A DNA stretch of 64,000 bases from positions 1 through 64,000 of the forward strand of contig NZ_JADNRL010000009.1 of assembly GCF_015595025.1 (NCBI RefSeq), read 5' to 3'. Positions 55,877-64,000 of the stretch are shown here, piece by piece. How positions within the stretch are numbered: position 1 is the stretch's first letter; each line of letters begins with the position of its first letter. The position numbers and the translations under genes are program-made. Source of the stretch: Halomonas sp. KAO (lineage in GTDB: Bacteria; Pseudomonadota; Gammaproteobacteria; Pseudomonadales; Halomonadaceae). The notes under the pieces are model-generated. The model saw only the letters and a list, made by a program, of their open reading frames with translations. It was not told the origin of the DNA and did no database searches.

Positions 55877-57114
55877 GACAACCACGATTCCAGAGTGGAG
55901 TGTTCGGCTTCCAGCTGCGGCAGGGCATGGGTGATGGCCAGCTCGATGCCCTGCCGACAGTAGAAGCCGCCATTGATCTGGGCGCAGTGCAACAGGGTGG
56001 TAAGAAAGGCCTGAAGCAGTGCTCTGTCCGGGGGCGTTGCCTGCGTCCAGAACTTGTCCAGTGAGCCCGCGTGGGTTAGCCCCGGCAGGGCGTAGATCGG
56101 GTCGCTAAGGGTCAGCGTGGGGCAGCCATTCTCCAAGGCGACCAGCCCCGAGGTGCTGTTGACGGTGACCATGCCGGCCGCCTTTTTGAGCAGCAGGTTG
56201 AGATCACCAGTCTCCAGATAGTGGATTCTCCCAGTCAGCCCCAGCTCGGCCTCCAGGCGGTTCAGGGTGGCGGCATAGTCGACCAGCCCCATGTCCAGTG
56301 GGTGGTTCTTGACCACCAGCCGTGCCTCTGGCGCGGCGTGAGCGGCGAAGGAGCGCAGGGTGGTGTCGATGACCTGGCGCATATCCTTGAACGGTGAATG
56401 GTCGCGGATCTGGGCGTCGCCATTGAGCTGCAGGGCCAGCACAAAGTAGGGGGCATGCCCCGTGGCGAGCCGTTGAATGCAGGCGCTATCACGCCGGTGG
56501 CGCCGTGTTATGCGTAGCCTGGTGAAGCGCTTGATATAGCCCAGATATTCACGCGGGGCCGTGACCGGGGCGTGGTTGCGATAGGCGGGAAAGGTCAGCG
56601 GGTTGACCAGCCCGGCGAGATGATAGGCGACGTCATGCATGGCACGTACCCGAAAGCGCGTGCGAAACCGGCTCGTCGCCGGCGCCGGGTCGAGCCTTGG
56701 GGCGACCTGCCGATACCAGGCGGGGTCTCTGGGCAGCAGCGAGTGTGCATTGACCCCTTCGCGCTCCAGGGTGACCCAGAAGGGGCGCAGGTAGCCCTCC
56801 TCGAACACATGGTTGCGCACGCCCCGGGAGCGAGCCACGGCGATGGCCGGGCGATGCACCGGGCGGCGGTCGCCGAACATCACCTGGTCGGTGATAGCGT
56901 ATCGCTGGTAGAGGTCGGCCAGGAAGGTCGGCAGTTGTTCCAGGCGACCGCGAAAGTGGTGCTGGGTCAGTCCTCGGCGGTAGAGGCGATCCCCCGCATT
57001 GAAATTGACCACATGCACCCGATGTCCACGCGCGCCTAGCCGCTCGCCGAGCCGACGAAAAAACGGCGTGCAGGGGCCTTGCAACAGTAGAAAGGATCGT
57101 CCTTGGTCGCGCAT
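55855..57114 (-). CDS. kpsS: Capsule lipid-linker glycosyltransferase KpsS-like
   Basis: 419 residues, ATG 57114 directly after the kpsC stop. Typical N-terminus for the family: SFLLLQGPCTPFFRRLGERL, then NAGDRLYRRG, FGDRRPVHRPAI, FEEGYLRPFWVTLE. Later come VLALQLNGDAQIRDHSPFKD, LVVKNHPLDMGLVDY, and TVNSTSGLVALENGCPTLTL. In group 2 capsules KpsS adds the first beta-Kdo to a lysophospholipid on the cytoplasmic side. Here the lipid acceptor could be the product of the downstream PKS genes. Confidence 0.9.
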   Translation of the reverse strand: MRDQGRSFLLLQGPCTPFFRRLGERLGARGHRVHVVNFNAGDRLYRRGLTQHHFRGRLEQLPTFLADLYQRYAITDQVMFGDRRPVHRPAIAVARSRGVRNHVFEEGYLRPFWVTLEREGVNAHSLLPRDPAWYRQVAPRLDPAPATSRFRTRFRVRAMHDVAYHLAGLVNPLTFPAYRNHAPVTAPREYLGYIKRFTRLRITRRHRRDSACIQRLATGHAPYFVLALQLNGDAQIRDHSPFKDMRQVIDTTLRSFAAHAAPEARLVVKNHPLDMGLVDYAATLNRLEAELGLTGRIHYLETGDLNLLLKKAAGMVTVNSTSGLVALENGCPTLTLSDPIYALPGLTHAGSLDKFWTQATPPDRALLQAFLTTLLHCAQINGGFYCRQGIELAITHALPQLEAEHSTLESWLSCLPNAA

Positions 57115-59130
57115 CTAGTGTCGTCCGATGAAGTGGTTACGGTACCAGCGATAGAGGCGGTGGGGCAGTGACGGCGCGCCGGTGGTGCGTCGCTGCTGTT
57201 CCAGCAGGCCGACGACCGTTTCGACGTTGACGAGCCGGCGCGTGCGTGGCTCGACATAGGTGGGGTAGCGAATCAGGCAGCCGGCCACCAACTCATCCAG
57301 GGTAAGCCGGCGGGTCCGCCTCGGGCAGGTTGGCCCGCGATGCCGAGTGAGCCCCCAGCCCGCATAGAACGGCACTCCCCATGTCGTCACCGGGCACCCG
57401 CGCAGCAATGCCTCGAAACCAGCCAGTGAGCTCATGGTATGAAGTTCATCGACTCGATCGAGTAGTGCCGTAATACTTATGTCTGTCAGAAGGCAATCAT
57501 ACAGCTGTTTTGCCTGGGCATCGAGTTGTCCAACACGGGCGCCGCTCACGACATCAGGATGCGGTTTGTAGAGGAGATAGGCATCGGGGTGGGCAACCCG
57601 CACGCGGCGAATCAGCTCGGCGTTGGTGGCTATGTTGGGAGCGCCGAGGCGTGCCGAGGCGTCGCTCTCCACCTGGCCCACAATAAGCAGAATATGCTTG
57701 TCCTGGGGAAGCGACAGCCCGTGATCCTGGTCGCCAACGTTATACTTGCTCAGCCCCAGGGCAACGATTCGCTCACGCAGCCGTCTGGCTCGCGCTAGTA
57801 GGTGGACCGAGAACTCGCTCTCCTCGAGCAGTGTCTCCAGGTCGCTGGGGCGACTAGGGTCGTAGTGGATGCCACTGCCATCGATCACCAGCGATAGCGG
57901 CCGTACCAGGTCCACCCCGAGACCGACTGAGCGGATGAAGCCATCCTCCATTCGCCATGGCCTCGGCAGCGCTTGATGCCGGGCCAGTTTCTGGTGTGTC
58001 TGACGGTCGCTCGACCACACCAGCAGGTGCTCCTGGGGTGCTGGGTCGGCGTGGGAGACGCTCCTGGCGTGGCGCAGGCTGGCGCACCCTCCGAGGAAGT
58101 CACCAACGAAGCCCCGCTTCCACGATGAGAAGCCAATACCTACCCACTCGCCCGCCAGTTGCGCTTGCCGTCGGCGCTGGTCGGCAATCAGGTCGATGGT
58201 GGCTTCAAGCGTCGATGGTTCACCGGTATAGGGGTTGGCGTAGCGGCAGTAGCGCAGGTAGGCCGCAGCGAAGAGCTGCTCCAGGGTGCGAGACTGGCCT
58301 CGCCGTTCGCAGCCGAGACGGTCGTCGGTCACGCCCCAGCCGGCATAGAAGGGCATGCCATGACAGACGACCCGGCGGCCGGCCAGCAAGGCCTCGAAGC
58401 CGAGCTGGCTGGTGACGACGTGAACGCAGTCGACCGCGTCGAGCAGCCCCCATGGGTTGAGGTCGTCGCCCAGCAGCTGGCAGCGCGGGTGCTTGCGGGC
58501 CGCCTCCAGCAGGTGCCCCCGCTTTTTTTCTGCAATCACATCGGGGTGCACCTTGACCAGGATGTCGGCCTGTGGATGCTCATCGAGGGCAACCTGCAGC
58601 ATGGTCTCGAAAGTGGCCGCATCGGCGAGTCCGAACTCGATGGAGGCGTCGCCGGCGGTTTGATCGACCACTAGGACCCTCGGTCGATCGGCGGGCGGCA
58701 GTGGTTGAAGTGGAGCATGGTTGTACTTGGTCAGGCGGTAGTGGCGCAGTAGCGCCATGCAGTAGCGGGCTCGCCCCAGTTCTTCTGCATCGAATGGGGC
58801 CTCGAGAATAAGATTCTCGAGATCCGACGGCCGGGTGGCGTCGTAGTAGATACCGGCATGATCGACCACCAGGCTATGTGGTTGATGGCCGCTGACGCCG
58901 AGCCCCCAGGAGCGTAGAAAGCCATCCTCCAGAGACACATAGGGAATCCCTCGGCGCGCCGCGAACTGTCGAGCCTTCCGGCTAGTTGGCTTCAGCCCCC
59001 AGCCCAGCACGGCATCCGGCCGTTGCCAGGGTCGCAGCCTGGAAAAGCGTTGAAATTCGCCGAGACAGGCAGGGAGAATAGCGAGTCGACGAATGCCAGG
59101 CGTGGCACAGGCGGCGGTTAGGGGAGGCAT
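57115..59130 (-). CDS. kpsC: Capsule polysaccharide beta-Kdo transferase KpsC-like
   Basis: 671 residues, the usual KpsC length, from ATG 59130. Two homologous halves are visible: first LEDGFLRSWGLGVSGHQPHS, YYDATRPSDLENL, VKVHPDVIAEKK, HVVTSQLGFEALL, GMPFYAGWGVTDD; second MEDGFIRSVGLGVDLVRPLS, HYDPSRPSDLETL, YKPHPDVVSG, HTMSSLAGFEALLRG, GVPFYAGWGLT. KpsC alternates beta-2,4 and beta-2,7 Kdo additions to build the linker between lipid and capsule. First gene of the six-gene minus-strand operon; 125 bases separate it from the divergent amidase gene, so its promoter must lie in that gap. Confidence 0.93.
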   Translation of the reverse strand: MPPLTAACATPGIRRLAILPACLGEFQRFSRLRPWQRPDAVLGWGLKPTSRKARQFAARRGIPYVSLEDGFLRSWGLGVSGHQPHSLVVDHAGIYYDATRPSDLENLILEAPFDAEELGRARYCMALLRHYRLTKYNHAPLQPLPPADRPRVLVVDQTAGDASIEFGLADAATFETMLQVALDEHPQADILVKVHPDVIAEKKRGHLLEAARKHPRCQLLGDDLNPWGLLDAVDCVHVVTSQLGFEALLAGRRVVCHGMPFYAGWGVTDDRLGCERRGQSRTLEQLFAAAYLRYCRYANPYTGEPSTLEATIDLIADQRRRQAQLAGEWVGIGFSSWKRGFVGDFLGGCASLRHARSVSHADPAPQEHLLVWSSDRQTHQKLARHQALPRPWRMEDGFIRSVGLGVDLVRPLSLVIDGSGIHYDPSRPSDLETLLEESEFSVHLLARARRLRERIVALGLSKYNVGDQDHGLSLPQDKHILLIVGQVESDASARLGAPNIATNAELIRRVRVAHPDAYLLYKPHPDVVSGARVGQLDAQAKQLYDCLLTDISITALLDRVDELHTMSSLAGFEALLRGCPVTTWGVPFYAGWGLTRHRGPTCPRRTRRLTLDELVAGCLIRYPTYVEPRTRRLVNVETVVGLLEQQRRTTGAPSLPHRLYRWYRNHFIGRH

Positions 59131-59255
59131 CCTGCTACGTGCTCCATGCTGTAACGATGGGGGCGCATTGTACGCGATTCCCCTGGCGCTGGCTGACGAT
59201 GATCGCCGTGTGGGGTAGTCTGGGCGTCAATATAGTCATCCCAGAGGGAGTACCG

Positions 59256-60071
59256 ATGAGCGAGCTGAGAACGACCCTGGTGCAGTGTGATCTGCGCTGG
59301 GAGGATCCGACGGCCAATTGCCGGATGCTGGAGGAGACGCTTGGCGATCTCGGGGGGGATGACACCGACCTGATCGTTCTGCCGGAGATGTTTGCGACGG
59401 GCTTCACCATGAACTCTCGCGAGATGGCCGAGCCCATGGGTGAGAGTGCCACCGTGGCCTGGCTAAGGGAGCAGGCGTGGCAGCGGGGCTGCGTGGTCAC
59501 CGGTAGCGTGGCGGTGGTCGACAATGGCGACTACTACAACCGGCTGGTGTGGGCGCGTCCCGATGGCTCCTACGCCACCTATGACAAGCGCCACCTGTTT
59601 CGCATGGCCGGCGAGCACGAGCGTTATGCCATGGGGCACGAGCGCGTGATCGTCGAGCTCAAAGGCTTCCGGATTCTGCTCAGCGTCTGCTATGACCTGC
59701 GCTTCCCGGTCTGGCTGCGGCAGCAGCCGGGCGCTGACGAACACTTCGAGTATGACGCCCTGCTGTGTGTGGCCAACTGGCCGGCACCCCGGCGCCACCC
59801 CTGGCGTGTGCTACTGCAGGCGCGGGCCATCGAGAACCTCTGTCCGGTGATCGGGGTGAATCGTGTCGGCGAGGATGCCAAGGGGCTGCCCTACAGCGGT
59901 GACTCCATGCTGATCGATGCCAAGGGCGAGGCGCTGATCGACGAACCCGAGGGCACTTCCTTTGTGAAGACCGCCATGCTTTCCTTGGAGGAGCTGAAGC
60001 GATTCCGCGACAAGTTTCCCGCCTGGCGCGATGCCGACCACTTCCGCCTGTCAGATGGGGTGGGCTGCTGA
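59256..60071 (+). CDS. yafV: Omega-amidase / nitrilase-family hydrolase (YafV-like)
   Basis: 271 residues from ATG 59256 (AGAGGGAG upstream); longer frames back to 59139 have no family support. Carbon-nitrogen hydrolase triad: Glu in LIVLPEMFATGF, Lys in YDKRHLFRM, Cys in LLSVCYDLRFPVWLR. The PEMFATGF and CYDLRFP forms fit the YafV/Nit2 group, which hydrolyses alpha-ketoglutaramate-like omega-amides in methionine salvage-linked repair. Overlaps the next gene by one base (TGATG). Confidence 0.92.
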   Translation: MSELRTTLVQCDLRWEDPTANCRMLEETLGDLGGDDTDLIVLPEMFATGFTMNSREMAEPMGESATVAWLREQAWQRGCVVTGSVAVVDNGDYYNRLVWARPDGSYATYDKRHLFRMAGEHERYAMGHERVIVELKGFRILLSVCYDLRFPVWLRQQPGADEHFEYDALLCVANWPAPRRHPWRVLLQARAIENLCPVIGVNRVGEDAKGLPYSGDSMLIDAKGEALIDEPEGTSFVKTAMLSLEELKRFRDKFPAWRDADHFRLSDGVGC

Positions 60072-60769
60072 TGCGTCTCGACCGCTTTATCTGTGAATCC
60101 ACCGAGCTGACCCGCAGCCTGGCCAAGAAGGCGATGCATCGCGGCGAGGTCTGCGTCGACGGCGAGGTCATCAAGAACCCGGCCACCCAGGTGAACGAGG
60201 CGAGTCGCGTGACTCTCCAGGGCGAGCCGCTGGTGCTGGTGGGCCTGCGCTATGTGATGTTGCACAAGCCGGCCGGCGTCGAGTGTACCGCACGACGCAC
60301 GCTCTATCCGCGCGCCATCGACCTGATCGATCTGCCGATGCTCGACCGTCTGCAGACGGTGGGGCGCCTGGATGTCGATACCACCGGTCTGGTGCTGCTG
60401 ACCGACGACGGTCAGTGGTCGCACCGGGTCACCTCGCCCAAGCGGCGCTGCGGCAAGGTCTATCGGGTAACGCTCGACGAGCCTCTCGAGGGGAGTCGGC
60501 TCGATGATGCCGTACGCGCCTTCGCGGAGGGGGTCGTGCTCGAGGGTGAGGAGAAGCCGACCCGGCCCGCCGAGCTCTCGATGCGCGAGCCGCGCGTCGC
60601 CGAACTGGTCCTCTACGAGGGCAAGTATCATCAGGTGAAGCGGATGTTTGCGGCCATCGGCAATCACGTCGTGGCCCTGCACCGTGAATCGGTCGGTCCG
60701 CTGGCCCTGGGCGAGCTTGCCGAAGGCGAGTGGCGCGAACTCTCTCCAGAGGAAGTTGCCGCCTTCTAG
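60071..60769 (+). CDS. rsuA: RsuA-family pseudouridine synthase
   Basis: 232 residues. N-terminal S4-like RNA-binding domain (MRLDRFICESTELTRSLAKK, CVDGEVIKNPATQV), then the catalytic domain with VMLHKPAGVECT, VGRLDVDTTGLVLLTDDG (catalytic Asp) and YEGKYHQVKRMFAAIGN. Length and KYHQVKRM fit RsuA, which modifies U516 of 16S rRNA, though a paralogue is possible. Its 3' end overlaps the convergent cyclase gene by four bases. Confidence 0.9.
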   Translation: MRLDRFICESTELTRSLAKKAMHRGEVCVDGEVIKNPATQVNEASRVTLQGEPLVLVGLRYVMLHKPAGVECTARRTLYPRAIDLIDLPMLDRLQTVGRLDVDTTGLVLLTDDGQWSHRVTSPKRRCGKVYRVTLDEPLEGSRLDDAVRAFAEGVVLEGEEKPTRPAELSMREPRVAELVLYEGKYHQVKRMFAAIGNHVVALHRESVGPLALGELAEGEWRELSPEEVAAF

Positions 60770-62532
60770 CCAGAAGCGATCGATGGCGATGAGTCGAGCG
60801 TCACCGCACTCCAGGTGGCGCTGCGATTGCGCCCCCCGTATTTCGCCTGATAAAGGGCCTTGTCGGCGAGCCCCAGCAGAGCGATGGGCTCGCGTGCATG
60901 ACAGGGGTAGGTCGCCACCCCGCATGATAGGGTAATCGTTGGCAGCGCCATCTCGGCGTATCGCATTCTCAGCTGCCGAACGCTCTCGACCAGCGCTTGA
61001 GCACGCGCCTCGGCACTTTCGGTGGTAGCGCCCGGCAGTAGGGCCACGAACTCCTCGCCTCCCAATCGGCACACCACATCGGCATGGCGAAAATGATCCT
61101 TAAGGAGCTCGGCCACCGACATCAGCACGCTGTCTCCTGCGGCATGCCCATATCGATCGTTGACCTGCTTGAAGTGATCCAGGTCGATCATGATCAATGA
61201 CAGTGGCGTCCCCTCACGGTCGGCGCGCGTTGCCTCGTGCTGCATCAGCTCATCGAAGTAGCGGCGATTCTTGAGCCCGGTCAGTGGGTCTTCATAGGAA
61301 AACTCCTCGAGCTTGCGCACCAGATGGTCGAGCTCGACGGTACGCGTGCGGACCTGCTCCTCCAGGTGGTGATGGAGCCGGGTAAGTTGGTGTTGGGTAC
61401 GTCGATAGTCCCATAGCGACACGCCGACGATGGTAAGTGAAAAGACCAGCAAGCCCAGGCTGACGGGCACCTGGCGCCACGCTAGAAGACCGTGGGCAAC
61501 TGCCATATCCGCCAGCAGCAGGCCCGCCATGATCGCGAAGCTGCCGATGATCCAACGCTGTTCACCCTTTAGGCGGCTGAAATCCCAGGCGGAAACCGCA
61601 AGCATCAAGGGCAGGGTGATCGCCAGCATCAGATCGAAGGGTGGATAGGTGCTGGCGATGGTCACCAGACCCAACTGGCTGAGCCCTACCGCACCGAGCA
61701 GATAAGTTAGATGCAGGCGCCAGAGAGCCTGAACGCAGCGTTGCGGAACCCCTGTCATCCAGTGCGTGAGTAGCATCCCGATCCCCACTGGCAGGATGAA
61801 GTACCCGGCAGCCGCCAGGCCGTCCCAAATTAATGGTCGGTTCACAAGCAGCTGGCTGGCTTGTGTCTCGGCAAAGATCATGGTGCTGGCCGCCAGTGAG
61901 AAAAGCGCCACCGCTCCTAGGCTGTGGCGCTGGGTGCCTACAAGGGCAAAGCAGCCGGCGAGCAGGGCGACGAGCAACGAGAAGGCACTGATCACTACAT
62001 CGGTCCAGGAACGCTTCATGACCAATGTCAGCAGGTCAAGACGATCCAGAACCATCGCTTCTCCCCAGAGGCCGATATCGGTGTAATCGGAGAACACCCT
62101 GATATGTAGGGGCTTGCCGGCAAAGTCGTCCGGCAGCTCGATCATATGCCAGGGCCACCCCGCAAACTCGCCGCGGCCCCGAGCGTCAAACTCGCCGTAC
62201 TGATACAGCGGCTTTCCATCAAGGTAGAACTGGGCAATCAGGTCGATGCTGTAGATGTATAGGACAGGGTCTCGCCACTCCCCTGCGGGGAGCACCGTTC
62301 GTAGCCACAGGATTTCGTGATTCTGGCGGTCGGGAGGGTTGGAGGGGAAGTCGATGGCCTGCCAGCCGGCCTCTCCGGTTTCGTTTAGCCAGGCGAGAGA
62401 CCCTGAGGGATCCACGGGCGAGTCGCCCCAGCGCCACTCCCACCCGGCGATCGGCTGTGATGGCGACGCAGTGGCGACGGGTGTCGCCAGCAAACACAAC
62501 AGGCTCAGCAGCAGGGCTAGGCAGGGGCGCAT
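60766..62532 (-). CDS. Membrane diguanylate cyclase with extracytoplasmic sensor
   Basis: 588 residues, ATG 62532. Signal peptide (ALLLSLLCLLATPVATA), a periplasmic beta-rich sensor of about 140 residues (WLNETGEAGWQAIDFP, VLYIYSIDLIAQFYLDGKPL, resembling 7TMR-DISM extracellular domains), about seven membrane helices (175-385), a short coiled coil, and a GGDEF domain (about 425-575: DPLTGLKNRRYFDEL, IDLDHFKQVNDRYGH, LGGEEFVALLPG). The intact GGEEF site predicts c-di-GMP synthesis. A surface-sensing switch of this type could influence polysaccharide output, but no direct link is visible. Confidence 0.93.
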   Translation of the reverse strand: MRPCLALLLSLLCLLATPVATASPSQPIAGWEWRWGDSPVDPSGSLAWLNETGEAGWQAIDFPSNPPDRQNHEILWLRTVLPAGEWRDPVLYIYSIDLIAQFYLDGKPLYQYGEFDARGRGEFAGWPWHMIELPDDFAGKPLHIRVFSDYTDIGLWGEAMVLDRLDLLTLVMKRSWTDVVISAFSLLVALLAGCFALVGTQRHSLGAVALFSLAASTMIFAETQASQLLVNRPLIWDGLAAAGYFILPVGIGMLLTHWMTGVPQRCVQALWRLHLTYLLGAVGLSQLGLVTIASTYPPFDLMLAITLPLMLAVSAWDFSRLKGEQRWIIGSFAIMAGLLLADMAVAHGLLAWRQVPVSLGLLVFSLTIVGVSLWDYRRTQHQLTRLHHHLEEQVRTRTVELDHLVRKLEEFSYEDPLTGLKNRRYFDELMQHEATRADREGTPLSLIMIDLDHFKQVNDRYGHAAGDSVLMSVAELLKDHFRHADVVCRLGGEEFVALLPGATTESAEARAQALVESVRQLRMRYAEMALPTITLSCGVATYPCHAREPIALLGLADKALYQAKYGGRNRSATWSAVTLDSSPSIASG

Positions 62533-62627
62533 GGGGCACCGCTTGAAAACGGGACAACGCCGATTATAGACCGGACTTCGGGTTGCGCCCCCATCGACTC
62601 AAACGGGGAGAATCAACGCAAGGTTGG

Positions 62628-64000
62628 TCATGTCTGTCGGCTCGCCGCGGCCACCAGGGCGCGGGTATAGTCGCTGCGTGGCCGTTCGAGCACCCCCAGG
62701 CAGTCGCCCTGCTCCACGACCTCGCCCTCCTTGAGTACCAGGATGCGGTGCGCCATGGCGCGTACCACCGCCAGGTCGTGACTGATAAACAGATAGCTGA
62801 TGCCGTGTCGCGCCTGGAGGTCGCGCAGCAGTGCCACCAGCTGTTTCTGCACGGTGCGGTCCAGGGCCGAGGTGGGCTCGTCGAGCACCAGCAGTGCCGG
62901 TTGGAGGATGATCGCCCTGGCCACGGCGATACGCTGGCGCTGGCCCCCCGAGAACTCATGGGGGTAGCGGTCGGCGCACGCCTCGGGAAGCCCCACCTCG
63001 CGCAGGGTATCGGCCACGCGGCGGCGGACTTCCCCCTCCTCGAGCTCCGGGTGGTGGAAGCGCAGCCCCTCGCTGACGATATCGGCGACCGGCAGTCGAG
63101 GGGAGAGCGAGCCGTAGGGGTCCTGGAAGACGATCTGCACCCGCTGGCGCATGCGCCGCAGGGCGCCGCCGGAGAGACCGTCCAGGCGGGTGCCATCGAG
63201 ATGGATCTCGCCGTGACTCTGCACCAGACGCAGCAGCGCCATGGCAAGCGTGGTCTTGCCGGAGCCGGACTCGCCGACAATGCCCAGGGTCTCGCCATGA
63301 CCGAGCCACAGTGACAGGGGTTTTATCGCCTCGAAGGCCGGCGGGCGCTTCATCAGCAGCTTCTTGGGGCGCTGGAAGCTTACCCCGAGACGCTCTGCCT
63401 TCAGCAGCGGCGCCGCCGAGGCGACCGCCACGGGGCGGCCCTCGGGCTCGGCCTCCAGCAGGGTCCGGGTGTAGGCGCTGCGGGGCGAGGTAAAGACCCG
63501 CTCCACCGGTCCCGTCTCCTGTTCGCGGCCCTGGTTGAGCACGCAGACCCGGTCGGCGTGCCGACGCACCAGGTTCAGATCATGGGTGATAAACAGCATG
63601 CCCATGCCGTGCTGGTCACGCAGCTCGGCGAGCAGGGCGAGGATCTCCTGCTGCACGGTGACATCGAGTGCCGTCGTGGGCTCATCGGCGATCAGCAGCT
63701 CCGGCCCATTGGCGATGGCCATGGCGATCATGACCCGCTGACGCTGGCCTCCGGAGAGCTGGTGGGGCCAGGCGTCGGCCAGCTCCGCGGCGCGCGGCAG
63801 CTGCACCTGCTCCAGCAGTTCGATGACTCTGGCCCTGGCCCCCTTGCCGGAGATCCCCTGGTGGAGGCGCAGGGTCTCGCCGATCTGCTTGCCGACGGTA
63901 TGCAGCGGATTGAGCGAGGTCATCGGCTCCTGAAAGATGAAGCCCACCCGGCCGCCGCGCAGGCCCTGCCAGTCACGGGCGCGCAGGCGGGCGAGGTCGG
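62628..64000 (-). CDS. yejF: Dipeptide/microcin-type ABC transporter ATPase with two NBDs (YejF-like), 5' end missing
   Basis: The frame is open through position 64000, so the start lies beyond the window; about 457 codons are visible. First NBD (partial): [18 protein letters not shown] (Q-loop), [28 protein letters not shown]. Second [23 protein letters not shown] (Walker A), [42 protein letters not shown]. The fused pair of oligopeptide-type ATPases is typical of YejF. The transporter permeases and binding protein would be upstream, outside the window. Confidence 0.92.
   Translation of the reverse strand, partial: DLARLRARDWQGLRGGRVGFIFQEPMTSLNPLHTVGKQIGETLRLHQGISGKGARARVIELLEQVQLPRAAELADAWPHQLSGGQRQRVMIAMAIANGPELLIADEPTTALDVTVQQEILALLAELRDQHGMGMLFITHDLNLVRRHADRVCVLNQGREQETGPVERVFTSPRSAYTRTLLEAEPEGRPVAVASAAPLLKAERLGVSFQRPKKLLMKRPPAFEAIKPLSLWLGHGETLGIVGESGSGKTTLAMALLRLVQSHGEIHLDGTRLDGLSGGALRRMRQRVQIVFQDPYGSLSPRLPVADIVSEGLRFHHPELEEGEVRRRVADTLREVGLPEACADRYPHEFSGGQRQRIAVARAIILQPALLVLDEPTSALDRTVQKQLVALLRDLQARHGISYLFISHDLAVVRAMAHRILVLKEGEVVEQGDCLGVLERPRSDYTRALVAAASRQT

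Overview
The window looks like a chromosomal stretch of a moderately halophilic gammaproteobacterium of the Halomonas type. This is an inference from the high-GC coding bias, the gene families present (CysNC fusion, SLC13/TrkA-C permease, YafV/RsuA pair) and a dense family of REP-like palindromes. No rRNA or tRNA gene was recognised, so the genus is not proven. It is dominated by cell-surface polysaccharide genes. Left part (1-17.9 kb): a patchwork of amino-sugar genes (glmM, nagB, a second nagB cut by an insertion sequence), two paralogous GT2 glycosyltransferases, a TPR-GT32 glycosyltransferase, a methyltransferase/coiled-coil protein, a GT4 glycosyltransferase and a small adaptor-like protein. 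Several share a repeated 'FD..WYL..YPDV...G..P..HYL..G..EGR.P' module. Two same-orientation copies of one IS481-family element bound about 11 kb of it, and relics of other mobile elements lie inside.

Central part (18-34.4 kb): a dTDP-L-rhamnose operon (rmlB-rmlD-rmlA-[pgm pseudogene]-rmlC) preceded by a promoter-like sequence and a perfect 12-base ops element. It is followed by RgpF/HAD rhamnan-synthesis-like proteins, two sulfotransferases, an alpha/beta-hydrolase-like protein, a double-GT2 transferase, a PagL-like outer-membrane protein and a GT4-like transferase. Remnants include an HlyD-type secretion gene and a duplicated glycosyltransferase fragment. A Hint-domain protein (34.5-35.8 kb) closes the block and has its own intrinsic terminator. 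Next (36-42.7 kb) comes a sulfate activation set: SLC13 permease, IS630-derived HTH protein, cysD, fused cysNC and cysQ. This set would make PAPS and clear PAP, which fits the two sulfotransferases and suggests a sulfated, rhamnose-containing polysaccharide.

Right part (42.8-64 kb): an autotransporter-like barrel protein, then a six-gene, end-to-end overlapping minus-strand operon. Its order is kpsC, kpsS, short-chain dehydrogenase, LtaS-like phosphotransferase, a 2523-residue highly reducing type I PKS/FAS, and an alpha-oxoamine synthase. The content matches the rkp-1 region of Sinorhizobium meliloti plus KpsC/KpsS. I infer that it builds an unusual amino-lipid carrier or anchor for a capsule. 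Ordinary genes follow: an omega-amidase, an RsuA-type pseudouridine synthase, a membrane diguanylate cyclase and a peptide ABC transporter ATPase cut by the window end.

The most unusual DNA-level feature is a REP family in short (about 26 base) and long (about 41 base) forms. It fills most intergenic gaps from 3 to 45 kb, supplies TAG stop codons to four genes, and has entered rmlB, rmlD and one GT2 gene in frame. In rmlB it comes with a minisatellite, adding about 50 residues. No polymerase, flippase or capsule exporter (Wzx/Wzy, KpsMTED, Wza/Wzc) was recognised, so export must be encoded elsewhere.
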